From the NCBI RefSeq assembly GCF_000425945.1, contig NZ_AUEK01000011.1:1-64000 (forward strand): a stretch of 64,000 nt of DNA, in the 5' to 3' direction. Origin of the DNA: Candidatus Solirubrobacter pratensis (GTDB lineage Bacteria; Actinomycetota; Thermoleophilia; Solirubrobacterales; Solirubrobacteraceae). Both the position numbers and the translations under genes were made by a program. Shown here one piece after another: positions 36,551-45,207 of this stretch. Position 1 is the first letter of the stretch, and each line of letters begins with the position of its first letter. Under the pieces are notes generated by a model. The model did not search any database, was not told the DNA's origin, and was given only the letters and a program-made list of their open reading frames with translations.

Positions 36551-38599
36551 ATGACCACACGACTCGGCGTGGACGTGGGCGGCACGTTCACGGACCTGAT
36601 CTTCTATGACGAGGCGTCCGGCGAGACGCGCGTGGCGAAGGCGCCGACCACCCCCGCCTCGCCGGAGCAGGGCATCCTGCACGCGATCGCGGCGGGCGTG
36701 CCCGCGGAGCGCCTGTCACAGGCGGAGTTCTTCCTGCACGGCACCACGGTCGGTCTCAACGCGCTGCTCGAGCGGCGCGGGGCCGTCGTCGGGCTGCTCG
36801 CCACCGAGGGCTTCCGCGACGTACTGGAGATCCGCCGCGGCGATCGCGCGGAGATGTACGACCTGTTCTGGCGCCAGCCGGAGCCGCTGGTCCCGCGACG
36901 GCTGCGCGTCCCGGTGCGCGAGCGCCTGTATGCGACCGGAGCGGTGCACACGCCGATCGTGCTCGACGACGTGCGCGCCGCGGCCGCGACCTTCAAGGCC
37001 GAGGGCTGCACCGCCGTGGCGATCGCGTTCCTGCACGCGTACGCCAACGATGAGCATGAGCTGGCGGCCGCGCAGGCGCTGCGCGAGGCCGGCTTCGAGG
37101 GCGAGATCTCGCTCTCGCACCAGGTCAGCGGCGAGTACCGCGAGTACGAGCGCACGACCACGACGGTGATCGACGCGTTCGTGCGCGGGCGGATGGCGAA
37201 CTACCTCGGCCGGCTCGGCGACGCCCTCGCCGACCGCGGCTTCGGCGGCGCGTCGCTGGTGACCCGCTCAGGCGGCGGCGCGTTCACGTTCGCAGAGGCC
37301 GCCGAGCGGCCGTTCGAGACGATCATGTCCGGGCCCGTGGCCGGTGCCGAGGGCGCCTCGGAGGTCGCGACCGCGTTCGGCTACAAATACGTGATCACTG
37401 CCGATGTCGGCGGCACGAGCTTCGACACGTGCCTGATAACCGACGGCCGCCCGACGACGCTCTACGAAGGCGAGGTCGTCGGTCTCCCGGTGCAGACGCC
37501 GTGGGTGGACGTGCGCTCGATCGGCGCCGGCGGCGGCTCGATCGCGTACGTCGACCAGGGCGGCCTGCTGCGCGTCGGCCCGCGGAGCGCGGGCGCTGTG
37601 CCCGGTCCCGCCTGCTACGGCCGCGGCGGCACGGAGCCGACGGTGACCGACGCCGCGCTGCTGCTCGGGATGCTCGGGGACGGCGAGCTGGCCGGCGAGG
37701 TCCGGCTCGACCGCGAGGCCGCCGAGCGCGCCGTCGCGCCGCTCGCCGCGGCGCTCGGCTTCAGCGCCGAGGAGGTCGCGCGCGGGATCCTCACGATCGC
37801 GAACGCGAACATGGCCGGCGCGATCCGCGAGATCACGGTCGAGCAGGGCACCGATCCGCGCAGCGCCGTCCTGATGCCGTTCGGCGGCGCGGGTCCGCTG
37901 TTCCTCTCGCTGCTGGCAAGCGAGCTGGAGATCGGCGAGATCCTGCTGCCGCCGTACGCCGGCAACTTCTCGGCCTGGGGCCTGCTCGGGGCCGACCTGA
38001 CCCAGACCGTCGCGCGCACGCGGATCACGCCGCTGACCGCCGACGGGCTCGCGGATGCCAACGCGCTGCTGGCCGAGCTCTACGCCGAGGTCGAGCGGCG
38101 CGCGGCGCACGCCGGCTCCGCGGGCTCGCAGCGCGAGACGGCATTGGACATGCGCTACGTCGGCCAGGAGCACACGTTGACCGTGCTTGCCGGCGACGAG
38201 CGCGGCGCCGTCGCGGCGACGCCCGAGGAGGTGCGCGAGCGCTTCCGGGCCGAATACGAGCAGACGTTCGGCCTGCGGATGGACGAGGCGGTGGAGATCG
38301 TCTCGCTGCGGGCGACGATCCGCACGCCGCTGCCGCGCCGCTCCGCGCCGACCGTCGTGTCCTCCAACGGCGCGGGCCACGACGCCGAGCCGGCCGGCAC
38401 CACGCGCGCGTACTCGTTCGCCGCCGGCGAGTGGACCGACTTCGCAGTCATCCAGCGCGACGGCCTCGAGGCCGGCGCGCGCATCGCCGGCCCGGCGATC
38501 CTGCTCGAGGAGACCGCCACGGCCTACATCGACGGCGGCTTCAGCGGCCGCGTGCACGAGTCCGGAGCCATCGTCCTGAAGGCGGAGGCGCAGGCATGA
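36551..38599 (+). CDS. hyuA: Hydantoinase/oxoprolinase subunit A
   Basis: A 682-residue ASKHA-fold ATP-dependent amidohydrolase subunit. The N-terminal phosphate-binding loop is DVGGTFTDLIFYD, followed by HGTTVGLNALLERRGAVVGL, the central YVITADVGGTSFDTCLI and the SIGAGGGSIAYVD segment, PGPACYGRGGTEPTVTDAAL and the C-terminal beta-rich domain. HyuA phosphorylates the lactam carbonyl for ring opening by HyuB; known substrates include N-methylhydantoin, 5-oxoproline and related cyclic amides (HyuA/HyuB, OplA and the related acetone/acetophenone carboxylases). Ribosome site GGAG precedes the ATG. The stop overlaps the next start as ATGA. Full family length, with all loops intact. Confidence 0.93.
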   Translation: MTTRLGVDVGGTFTDLIFYDEASGETRVAKAPTTPASPEQGILHAIAAGVPAERLSQAEFFLHGTTVGLNALLERRGAVVGLLATEGFRDVLEIRRGDRAEMYDLFWRQPEPLVPRRLRVPVRERLYATGAVHTPIVLDDVRAAAATFKAEGCTAVAIAFLHAYANDEHELAAAQALREAGFEGEISLSHQVSGEYREYERTTTTVIDAFVRGRMANYLGRLGDALADRGFGGASLVTRSGGGAFTFAEAAERPFETIMSGPVAGAEGASEVATAFGYKYVITADVGGTSFDTCLITDGRPTTLYEGEVVGLPVQTPWVDVRSIGAGGGSIAYVDQGGLLRVGPRSAGAVPGPACYGRGGTEPTVTDAALLLGMLGDGELAGEVRLDREAAERAVAPLAAALGFSAEEVARGILTIANANMAGAIREITVEQGTDPRSAVLMPFGGAGPLFLSLLASELEIGEILLPPYAGNFSAWGLLGADLTQTVARTRITPLTADGLADANALLAELYAEVERRAAHAGSAGSQRETALDMRYVGQEHTLTVLAGDERGAVAATPEEVRERFRAEYEQTFGLRMDEAVEIVSLRATIRTPLPRRSAPTVVSSNGAGHDAEPAGTTRAYSFAAGEWTDFAVIQRDGLEAGARIAGPAILLEETATAYIDGGFSGRVHESGAIVLKAEAQA

Positions 38600-40335
38600 C
38601 CGCGATCGAGACCGTCGTCCACCGCGCCGGAGCCAGCGCGAGCAGCGGCGTCGCCGACGCCGACCCGGTGACCACGGAGGTCATCCGGCACGGCCTGAAC
38701 TCGGCCGCCAACCAGATGAAGCGCGCCCTCGTGCGCACCGCGTTCTCGCCGGTGATCTACGAGGTGCTCGACTTCGCCGTCGCGATCTACGACGACCAGG
38801 TTCGCCTGCTCGCCCAGGCGCCGAGCCTGCCGCTGTTCATGGGCACGATGAACTTCTGCGTCGAGGCGGCCGTGCGCGGCGTGGGCGGCACGGACAAGCT
38901 GCTGCCCGGCGACATCATCCTGTTCAACGAGCCCTACGGCACCGGCTCGCATCCGCAGGATGCGGCGGTCGTGATGCCGGTGTTCCTCGGCGGCGAGCTC
39001 GTCGCTTACACCGCGATCAAGGGCCACTGGCTCGACATCGGCGGCAAGGAGCCCTATTCGACCGACACGGTGGACGTCTTCCAGGAGGGCACGATCTTCC
39101 CGGGCGTCAAGCTCTACCGCGGCGGCGAGCTGGTCGACGACATCTACCGGATGGCGCTCGCGAACTCGCGCGTGCCGAAGATGGTCGCGGGCGACCTCAA
39201 TGCCGAAGTGGTGGGCGTCCGCACCGGCGCCGCGGCGCTCCTCGCGCTGATCGAGCGGCACGGGCTCGAGACGTTCCGGGCCTCGGTCGAGCGCATGTAC
39301 GACCACGGCGAGGCGGTCGTGCGCGCGTACCTCGACAAGATGCCCGACGGCCGCTACGTCGGCCATGGCGAGATGGACTCCAACGGCATCACCGACGAGC
39401 GGATCCCGTTCGAGGTCGTGCTGGAGATCGACGGCTCCTCGGCGCGCGTGGACTTCTCTCGCGCCCCAGATGCGCAGGAGGGGCCGGTCAATTGCCCGAT
39501 TCCGTCGACCGTGTCGGCCAGCCGGATCGCGATGTCGATGCTCGCCGGCAACGGCGAGCCGCCGAACGAGGGCCACTTCCGCGCGATCGAGGTCGTCACC
39601 CGCCCGGGCTCGATGTTCCATCCCGTCTCCCCCTCGCCCTGCTTCCTCTACGGCTGGCCGGCGATGCAGGCGATGGAGGTGATCTACAACGCCGTCGCGC
39701 AGGCAATGCCCGACGCGGTCACGGCCTGCAGCGGCGGCGACATCTGCTCGCTGGTCTGGTGGGGCAACCGCGAGGAGACCGGCGAGCCCTGGGCCGACGG
39801 CTCGCCGCATCCGGTCGGCCAGGGCGCGCACGTCCGCGGCGACGGCGCCAACAGCCTCCTGCACGTCGCGGAGTCGGCGACTCGGTTCTCGCCGACCGAG
39901 GTGTGGGAGACCAAGAACCCCTGGCTATTGGAGCGCGTCGAGTTGCTGCCGGACTCGGGCGGCGCCGGCCGCCACCGCGGCGGGCTCGGGCTGCAGATGG
40001 ACTTCCAGATGCTCGAGGACGCCTACGTCACCGCGGTCGTCGAGCGCACCAAGAACCCGGGCTGGGGCCTCGAGGGTGGCGAGCCGGCCGGGATCGCCAA
40101 CTCCTGCGCCCTGCGCGAGGCCGACGGGACGCGCACCGTCTTCGGCAAGGCGACCCGGCTCAAGGTGCCGAAGGGCGCGACGCTGGAGCTCACGTGCGGA
40201 GGCGGCGGAGGCTACGGCGCTCCCGCCGAGCGCGATCCCGAGGCGGTTCGCGCGGACGTCCGCGAGGGCTACGTGAGCGAGACGCGCGCGCGGGAGCAGT
40301 ACCCGCACGCATATCGAACCCCGCCCACCCGGTGA
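38596..40335 (+). CDS. hyuB: Hydantoinase/oxoprolinase subunit B, copy 1
   Basis: A 579-residue HyuB-family subunit. Recognisable blocks are EVIRHGLNSAANQMKRALVR, FAVAIYDDQVRLLAQAPSLP, NEPYGTGSHPQDAAVVMPVF, KGHWLDIGGKEPYSTDTVDV, the LANSRVPKMVAGDLNAEV block and the glycine-rich SGGAGRHRGGLG and GGGGGYG near the end. HyuB pairs with HyuA to hydrolyse the activated cyclic amide; the HxxD/HPQD and HWLD motifs probably bind metal. ATG 38596 overlaps the hyuA TGA by four bases, and its own TGA overlaps the following GTG. A second, clearly related copy ends the same operon. Confidence 0.93.
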   Translation: MTAIETVVHRAGASASSGVADADPVTTEVIRHGLNSAANQMKRALVRTAFSPVIYEVLDFAVAIYDDQVRLLAQAPSLPLFMGTMNFCVEAAVRGVGGTDKLLPGDIILFNEPYGTGSHPQDAAVVMPVFLGGELVAYTAIKGHWLDIGGKEPYSTDTVDVFQEGTIFPGVKLYRGGELVDDIYRMALANSRVPKMVAGDLNAEVVGVRTGAAALLALIERHGLETFRASVERMYDHGEAVVRAYLDKMPDGRYVGHGEMDSNGITDERIPFEVVLEIDGSSARVDFSRAPDAQEGPVNCPIPSTVSASRIAMSMLAGNGEPPNEGHFRAIEVVTRPGSMFHPVSPSPCFLYGWPAMQAMEVIYNAVAQAMPDAVTACSGGDICSLVWWGNREETGEPWADGSPHPVGQGAHVRGDGANSLLHVAESATRFSPTEVWETKNPWLLERVELLPDSGGAGRHRGGLGLQMDFQMLEDAYVTAVVERTKNPGWGLEGGEPAGIANSCALREADGTRTVFGKATRLKVPKGATLELTCGGGGGYGAPAERDPEAVRADVREGYVSETRAREQYPHAYRTPPTR

Positions 40336-41243
40336 CCGCGGCACCCTCCACCCCGGTCCCCACGGCGCTGGAGGCCGAGCCCGCCTCCGCCGCCGCGCGC
40401 CCCGGCGCGCGCCTGCGGGCGCTGCTGTTCGGCGAGCCTGCGGCCGCCGTCGCGACGGTGTGCCTGCTCGTGCTGATCGCGCTCGCGGTGCTCGGTCCAC
40501 TGGTGTGGAGCAAGGACCCGGCGGCCGTCGACGTCGGCTCGGCGCTGCAGGCGCCGTCGGCGGCGCACCCGATGGGCACCGACTCGAGCGGGCGCGACAT
40601 CTTCACGCGCTTCAACCACGGCGCGCGGCTGTCGCTCCTGGTCGCGCCGCTCGTCGTCGTGGTGGGTGCCGCGATCGGCGGCCTGATCGGCCTCGTGGCC
40701 GGCGTGCTCGGGGGATGGGCCGACTCCGGGCTGATGCGTGTGATGGACGCGGTGCTCGCGTTCCCGCCGCTGATCCTCGCGATGGCGGTGACGGTCGGCC
40801 TCGGCGTGGGGGTCACGTCGGCGGGCGTCGGGATCATGCTCACGTCCATCCCGTGGTACGCGCGGCTGCTGCGCAGCGACGCGATGAGCATCCGCTCGCG
40901 CCCGTTCATCGAGGCGGCGCTCGCGCTTGGCGCGGACCGCCGCCGGATCGTTCGTCGCCATGTGCTGCCGCACGTCGTGCCGACGCTGCTGGTGCAGGGC
41001 GCGAGCGTGTTCGGCTACTCGATCCTCACGCTCGCCGCGCTCGGCTTCGTCGGGCTCGGCGCGCAATCTCCGACCGCGGAGTGGGGCACGATGATCACCG
41101 AAGGGCTGCAGTACGCGATCACCGGGCAGTGGTGGATCGTCGCGTTCCCCGGCCTCGGCGTCCTCGTCGCCGTGACCGCCGCGAACGTCCTGGCGGACCG
41201 CATCCAGGCCGTGCTCGACCCGCGCGCCGGGGACCGAGCATGA
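40332..41243 (+). CDS. ABC transporter permease, DppC/OppC type
   Basis: A 303-residue inner-membrane permease. GTG 40332 overlaps the hyuB TGA. After an Ala/Pro-rich cytosolic N-terminus (about 35 residues) come six predicted spans, beginning ATVCLLVLIALAVLGPLVWS. The family signature HPMGTDSSGRDIFTRFNHGA is present, as is the EAA loop contacting the ATPases (EAALALGADRRRIVRRHVLP). GLGAQSPTAEWGTMITEG is typical of OppC/DppC. It works with the next three gene products and the lipoprotein to import peptides or peptide-like substrates. In most dipeptide operons the B permease precedes C; here the order is C then B. Confidence 0.93.
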   Translation: MTAAPSTPVPTALEAEPASAAARPGARLRALLFGEPAAAVATVCLLVLIALAVLGPLVWSKDPAAVDVGSALQAPSAAHPMGTDSSGRDIFTRFNHGARLSLLVAPLVVVVGAAIGGLIGLVAGVLGGWADSGLMRVMDAVLAFPPLILAMAVTVGLGVGVTSAGVGIMLTSIPWYARLLRSDAMSIRSRPFIEAALALGADRRRIVRRHVLPHVVPTLLVQGASVFGYSILTLAALGFVGLGAQSPTAEWGTMITEGLQYAITGQWWIVAFPGLGVLVAVTAANVLADRIQAVLDPRAGDRA

Positions 41244-42259
41244 GGCTGCTGCGGTTCATCGGCTCGCGCGTGGGCGGCGGCGCCGTCTCGATCTTCGGCG
41301 CCTCGATCCTCGCGTTCGTGTTCCTGCGCAAGCTGCCCGGTGACCCGGCGCGGCTCGTGCTCGGCCCCCTGGCCTCCGACGACGCGGTCGCCGGACTGCG
41401 CCGCCAGATGGGGCTCGACGACCCGATCTGGGTTCAGTACTGGCATTACGTGCGTGACTTCTTCACCGGCGACTGGGGGTTCTCGTACACCGCCGGCCAG
41501 CCCGTCGCGACGCAGATCTCCAGCCGCCTGCCGGCCAGCATCGAGCTGGGCCTGTGGGCGTTCGGGTTCGCGTTCGTGGCGGCCGTGCTGCTGGCGCTCG
41601 CATCGACCTACCGCCGCCGCCCCGTCGTCGACGGCATCGTCCGCGGCGCCGCCTTCATCGGCCTCGGCACGCCGCCGTTCTGGCTCGGTCTGATGCTGCT
41701 GGTGATCTTCTTCTCGTGGCTCGGCTGGCTGCCCGGGCCGGAGGGGCGGATCGCCGACGGGATACCGCTGCCGCCCAAGATCACCGGCATGATCACGGTC
41801 GACGCCCTGCTGGCCGGCAACCTGCGGGCGTTTTGGGACGGGTTCCTGCACCTGTTGCTGCCCGCCATCAGCCTCGGCCTGGGCGCGTTCGCGCTGCTCG
41901 TCCGGCTGCTGCGCGCCAACCTGCAGGAGGTCGGTCGCGAGCCGTTTCTGATTGTCGCGCGCAGCAAGGGCCTGAGCCGCTGGAGCGCCTACTGGCGGCA
42001 TGCGCTGCCCAACGCCTTCCTGCCGACGCTGACCGCCGCCGGCCTGCTGCTGGCGCAGATGATCGGCGGCAGCGTGCTGGTCGAGAAGGTCTACAACTGG
42101 CCAGGCATCGGCTCGCTGGTGGTGGACTCGATCCTGCGCCAGGACTTCAGCGTCGTGCAGGCGTTCATCCTGCTGAGCGCCTGCGCCTATGTCGTGGTCA
42201 ACCTGCTGGTCGACGTGCTCTACGGCGTGCTCGACCCGCGCGTACGGGAGGCACGATGA
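41240..42259 (+). CDS. ABC transporter permease, DppB/OppB type
   Basis: A 339-residue inner-membrane permease. The N-terminus (LLRFIGSRVGGGAVSIFGAS, then FLRKLPGDPARLVLG) and the block RRQMGLDDPIWVQYWHYVRD, then FTGDWGFS, are diagnostic of DppB/OppB, and an EAA-type loop appears as RSKGLSRWSAYWRHALPNAF. Six spans are expected. GGSVLVEKVYNWPGIGSLVV is the usual C-terminal signature. ATG 41240 overlaps the preceding stop by four bases, and its own stop overlaps the ATPase start, giving tight translational coupling of equal-stoichiometry subunits. Confidence 0.94.
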   Translation: MRLLRFIGSRVGGGAVSIFGASILAFVFLRKLPGDPARLVLGPLASDDAVAGLRRQMGLDDPIWVQYWHYVRDFFTGDWGFSYTAGQPVATQISSRLPASIELGLWAFGFAFVAAVLLALASTYRRRPVVDGIVRGAAFIGLGTPPFWLGLMLLVIFFSWLGWLPGPEGRIADGIPLPPKITGMITVDALLAGNLRAFWDGFLHLLLPAISLGLGAFALLVRLLRANLQEVGREPFLIVARSKGLSRWSAYWRHALPNAFLPTLTAAGLLLAQMIGGSVLVEKVYNWPGIGSLVVDSILRQDFSVVQAFILLSACAYVVVNLLVDVLYGVLDPRVREAR

Positions 42260-43266
42260 GCGAGGCATCGGTCCTGTCGGTCGACGGCCTGGAGACCGTC
42301 TTCCACACCGCCGCGGGCATCGTGCGCGCGGTCCGCGGCGTGTCGTTCGACGTGCGCCGCGGGGAGAAACTCGGGATCGTCGGCGAGTCGGGCTCCGGCA
42401 AGTCCGCGATGGCGCTCTCGATCCTCGGGCTGATCGAGCCGCCCGGCGAGGTCGTCGCGGGCTCGGTGAAGCTCAACGGGCGCGAGCTCGCCGGCCGGCC
42501 GGACCGCGAGCTGCGTGCGGTCCGCGGCAAGGAGATCTCGCTGGTCTATCAGGACCCTATGAGCGCGCTCGACCCGGTCAAGACGGTCGGCGCCCAGCTC
42601 GTCGAGACGATTCGCCGCCATGACCGGTCCGTGTCGCGCGGCGCGGCGCGGCGCGCCGCCGTCGAGCTGCTGCGCGACGTAGAGGTGCCGCAGCCCGAGC
42701 GCCGGCTCGACGACTACCCGCACCAGTACTCCGGCGGCATGCGCCAGCGCGTCATGATCGCGAGCGCGCTCGCCAACCGGCCGGACCTCGTGATCGCCGA
42801 CGAGCCGACCACCGCTCTCGACGTCACGACCCAGGCGCAGGTGCTCGAGCTGCTCGACCGGCTCGTGTCCGAGCGCGGTGCGGCGATCGTCCTGATCACG
42901 CACAACCTCGGGATCGTCGCCGAGTTCTGCGACACCGTGCGCGTGATGTACGCGGGCCGGCTCGTCGAGGGCTCGGATACACGCACGCTGTTCCGCGCCC
43001 CCGCCCACCCTTATGCCGACGCCCTGCTGCGCGCGGTGCCGCGCCCGGACCGGCTCGAGCGCGGTCCGCTGCCGGCGATCGAGGGCGCGCCGCCGAACCT
43101 GGCGCAGCTGCCGCCGGGCTGCGCGTTCGAGCCGCGCTGCCCGCTCGGCGCAGGACGACCGGAGTGCATCGGCGAGCCCCCCGCGATTCGGACGTTCGAC
43201 GGTGGCCGCAGCGCCGAGTGCCACTTCGCCGAAGAACAGCTCGCGCGCTCGGAGGTGGCCTCGTGA
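42256..43266 (+). CDS. ABC transporter ATPase, DppD/OppD type
   Basis: A 336-residue cytoplasmic ATPase that energises the importer. Walker [12 protein letters not shown]-loop [15 protein letters not shown] signature [20 protein letters not shown], Walker [14 protein letters not shown] and switch His in LITHNLG are all intact. The C-terminal oligopeptide-specific domain has a four-Cys pattern ([19 protein letters not shown] and SAECHF) that in this family binds an iron-sulfur cluster. ATG and GTG overlaps couple it to its neighbours. Confidence 0.94.
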   Translation: MSEASVLSVDGLETVFHTAAGIVRAVRGVSFDVRRGEKLGIVGESGSGKSAMALSILGLIEPPGEVVAGSVKLNGRELAGRPDRELRAVRGKEISLVYQDPMSALDPVKTVGAQLVETIRRHDRSVSRGAARRAAVELLRDVEVPQPERRLDDYPHQYSGGMRQRVMIASALANRPDLVIADEPTTALDVTTQAQVLELLDRLVSERGAAIVLITHNLGIVAEFCDTVRVMYAGRLVEGSDTRTLFRAPAHPYADALLRAVPRPDRLERGPLPAIEGAPPNLAQLPPGCAFEPRCPLGAGRPECIGEPPAIRTFDGGRSAECHFAEEQLARSEVAS

Positions 43267-44258
43267 AGGACGCATTGCTGGTTGTCGACGACCTGGTCAA
43301 GGAGTTCCCGGCCGGGCGCCGCAGCGACGCGCCGGTGCGCGCGGTCGACGGCGTCTCCTTCACCGTCCGCCGCGGCGAGACGTTCGGCGTTGTCGGCGAG
43401 TCCGGCTGCGGCAAGTCGACGCTCACTCGGGCGATCCTGCGGCTGCTCGAGCCGACCGCGGGGACGGTCGCGTTCGACGGCATCGACGTGCGAGGCCTCG
43501 GCACGCAGGAGCTGCGGCGCCTGCGCCGGCGCGTGCAGATCGTCTTCCAGGACCCGCTCGGGTCGCTTGACCCGCGTATGACCGCACGCGCGATCGTGGA
43601 GGAGCCGCTCGAGATCCACGGGATCGGCGACCGCGTCGAGCGCGCGCGGCGGGCGTCGGCGATGCTCGAGCTGGTGGGCATTCCGCCGGCCCAGCACGGC
43701 CGCAAGCCGTATGCGTTCTCGGGCGGCCAGCGGCAGCGCATCGGCGTCGCCCGCGCGCTCGTGCTCGAGCCCGACCTCGTGTTCCTCGACGAGCCGATCT
43801 CGGCGCTGGACGTATCGATCCAGGCACAGGTGCTCAACCTGCTGCGCGAGTTGCAGCAGCGGCTGGGCCTGACCTACGTGTTCATCGTCCACGACCTCGC
43901 CGTCGCGGAGTACTTCTGCGACCGCGTCGCCGTGCTCTACCGCGGCGCGGTGATGGAGCTTGCCTCGAGCGAGGCGATCTTCCGCGAGCCGCTGCACCCG
44001 TACACCTCGTCGCTGCTCTCGGCGGTGCCGATCCCGGACCCCGAGATCGAGCGCCGGCGCGACCGCGTCGTGCTGCGCGGCGACGTGACGCCGCTCGCTC
44101 CGCAGGCCGGCGGCTGCCGCTTCCGCGACCGCTGCCCCGTTGGGCGCGATCGCGCGATCTGCGCCGAGCAGGAGCCGCCGCTGGCCGAGCATCGCCCGGG
44201 CCAGCTGGCGGCGTGCCACTTCCCGGGCGAGCTCCAGGGGGTCTTGCCGCATGTCTGA
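43263..44258 (+). CDS. ABC transporter ATPase, DppF/OppF type
   Basis: A 331-residue ATPase partner of the preceding subunit. Walker A GESGCGKSTL, Q-loop VFQDPLGSLDPRM, signature FSGGQRQRIGVARALVLEPD, Walker B LVFLDEPISALDV and switch His in FIVHDLA are intact. The C-terminus has the Cys pattern GGCRFRDRCPVGRDRAICAEQEP. It starts with GTG 43263 inside the dppD-like stop. Its stop lies inside the next gene, whose ATG is at 44251 (eight-base overlap). Confidence 0.94.
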   Translation: MKDALLVVDDLVKEFPAGRRSDAPVRAVDGVSFTVRRGETFGVVGESGCGKSTLTRAILRLLEPTAGTVAFDGIDVRGLGTQELRRLRRRVQIVFQDPLGSLDPRMTARAIVEEPLEIHGIGDRVERARRASAMLELVGIPPAQHGRKPYAFSGGQRQRIGVARALVLEPDLVFLDEPISALDVSIQAQVLNLLRELQQRLGLTYVFIVHDLAVAEYFCDRVAVLYRGAVMELASSEAIFREPLHPYTSSLLSAVPIPDPEIERRRDRVVLRGDVTPLAPQAGGCRFRDRCPVGRDRAICAEQEPPLAEHRPGQLAACHFPGELQGVLPHV

Positions 44259-45207
44259 GCTGTTCGCCGCTGCCGAACTCGCCGTCGAGCGTCTCGGCGT
44301 CCGCGCGGGCGAGCGCGTCGCCGTCCTCCACAACGCCGCGCAGGCGCCGATCGCCGCGGCGCTCGCGGCGGCCGCGAGCGAGCGCGGAGCCGAGCTGGAG
44401 ATCATGCCGTTCCCGACGCTCGCACGGCATGGCGAGGAGCCGCCCGCCGAGATCGCGGAGGCGATCCTATGGGCCGACGCCTGCTTCGCGGCGACCGACA
44501 CGTCGCTCAGTCACACACGCGCGCGCCAGGCGGGCACCGCCCGCGGCGGGCGCTTCGCGTCGCTGCCGACCGTGACGCGCGAGATCTTCGAGCGCGCGAT
44601 CGCTGTCGACTACGCCGAGATGACGCGGCGGGGCGCGGCGATCGCGGAGCTGATCACGGCGGCTGACAGCGTCCATATCAGCAGCCCGCAGGGCACGGAT
44701 GTGACGCTCAGCATCCGCGGCCGCGACGGCCGCAACGACGACGGCGACCTGGGCGCGGCGGGCGCATTCGGCAACCTCCCGGCCGGCGAGGCGTACGTCG
44801 CGCCCGTGGAGGTGGAGGGCGACGGCGTGATCGTGTTCGACGGATCGGTCGCGGGCTACGGCCTGTTGTCCGAGCCGCTCGAGGTCCGCATCGCAGGCGG
44901 CCGGCTCGTGAGCGCGTCGGGCCCCGCGGGCGCGTGGCTGGAGGCGACGCTCGACGCGGGCGGTGACGGCGCTCGCAGCGTCGCCGAGCTCGGGATCGGC
45001 ACCAACCCGGCCGCCGCGCTGGGCGGCGTGGTCCTCGAGGACGAGAAGATCATCGGGACCGCCCACGTCGCGTTCGGATCGAGCGCCGGGATCGGCGGCG
45101 TCGTCCAATCCGCCGTGCACATCGACGCGATCCTGCGGGAGCCGACGATCGAGATCGCAGGCGTGACGGTCGCGATGGGCGGGCGCCTGCTGATCGGCGA
45201 CCGATGA
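44251..45207 (+). CDS. M29-like aminopeptidase-family protein (short form)
   Basis: A 318-residue member of the thermophilic aminopeptidase (M29, AmpS/aminopeptidase T) superfamily. The N-terminal domain (VRAGERVAVLHNAAQAPIAA, SERGAELEIMPFPT) matches. The metal-site part is VAELGIGTNPAA, the LGGVVLEDEKIIGTAHVAFG block with Glu and His, and a final SAVHIDAIL with His and Asp. Canonical M29 enzymes have about 410 residues; this short form has a reduced N-terminal region. It could trim imported peptides, or be related to the non-peptidase branch that includes 2,5-dihydroxypyridine dioxygenase (NicX). Position between the transporter and hyuB2 ties it to the same pathway. It overlaps both neighbours. 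Confidence 0.8.
   Translation: MSELFAAAELAVERLGVRAGERVAVLHNAAQAPIAAALAAAASERGAELEIMPFPTLARHGEEPPAEIAEAILWADACFAATDTSLSHTRARQAGTARGGRFASLPTVTREIFERAIAVDYAEMTRRGAAIAELITAADSVHISSPQGTDVTLSIRGRDGRNDDGDLGAAGAFGNLPAGEAYVAPVEVEGDGVIVFDGSVAGYGLLSEPLEVRIAGGRLVSASGPAGAWLEATLDAGGDGARSVAELGIGTNPAAALGGVVLEDEKIIGTAHVAFGSSAGIGGVVQSAVHIDAILREPTIEIAGVTVAMGGRLLIGDR

Noticed and set aside
34857..36560. A 567-residue minus-strand frame opposite the binding lipoprotein
   Set aside because: Antisense shadow; the plus strand has lipobox, family motifs and operon coupling.
37429..38595. Extended hyuB frame starting inside hyuA
   Set aside because: The upstream part is an Arg-rich out-of-frame reading of hyuA; ATG 38596 overlapping the hyuA stop begins the conserved HyuB sequence.
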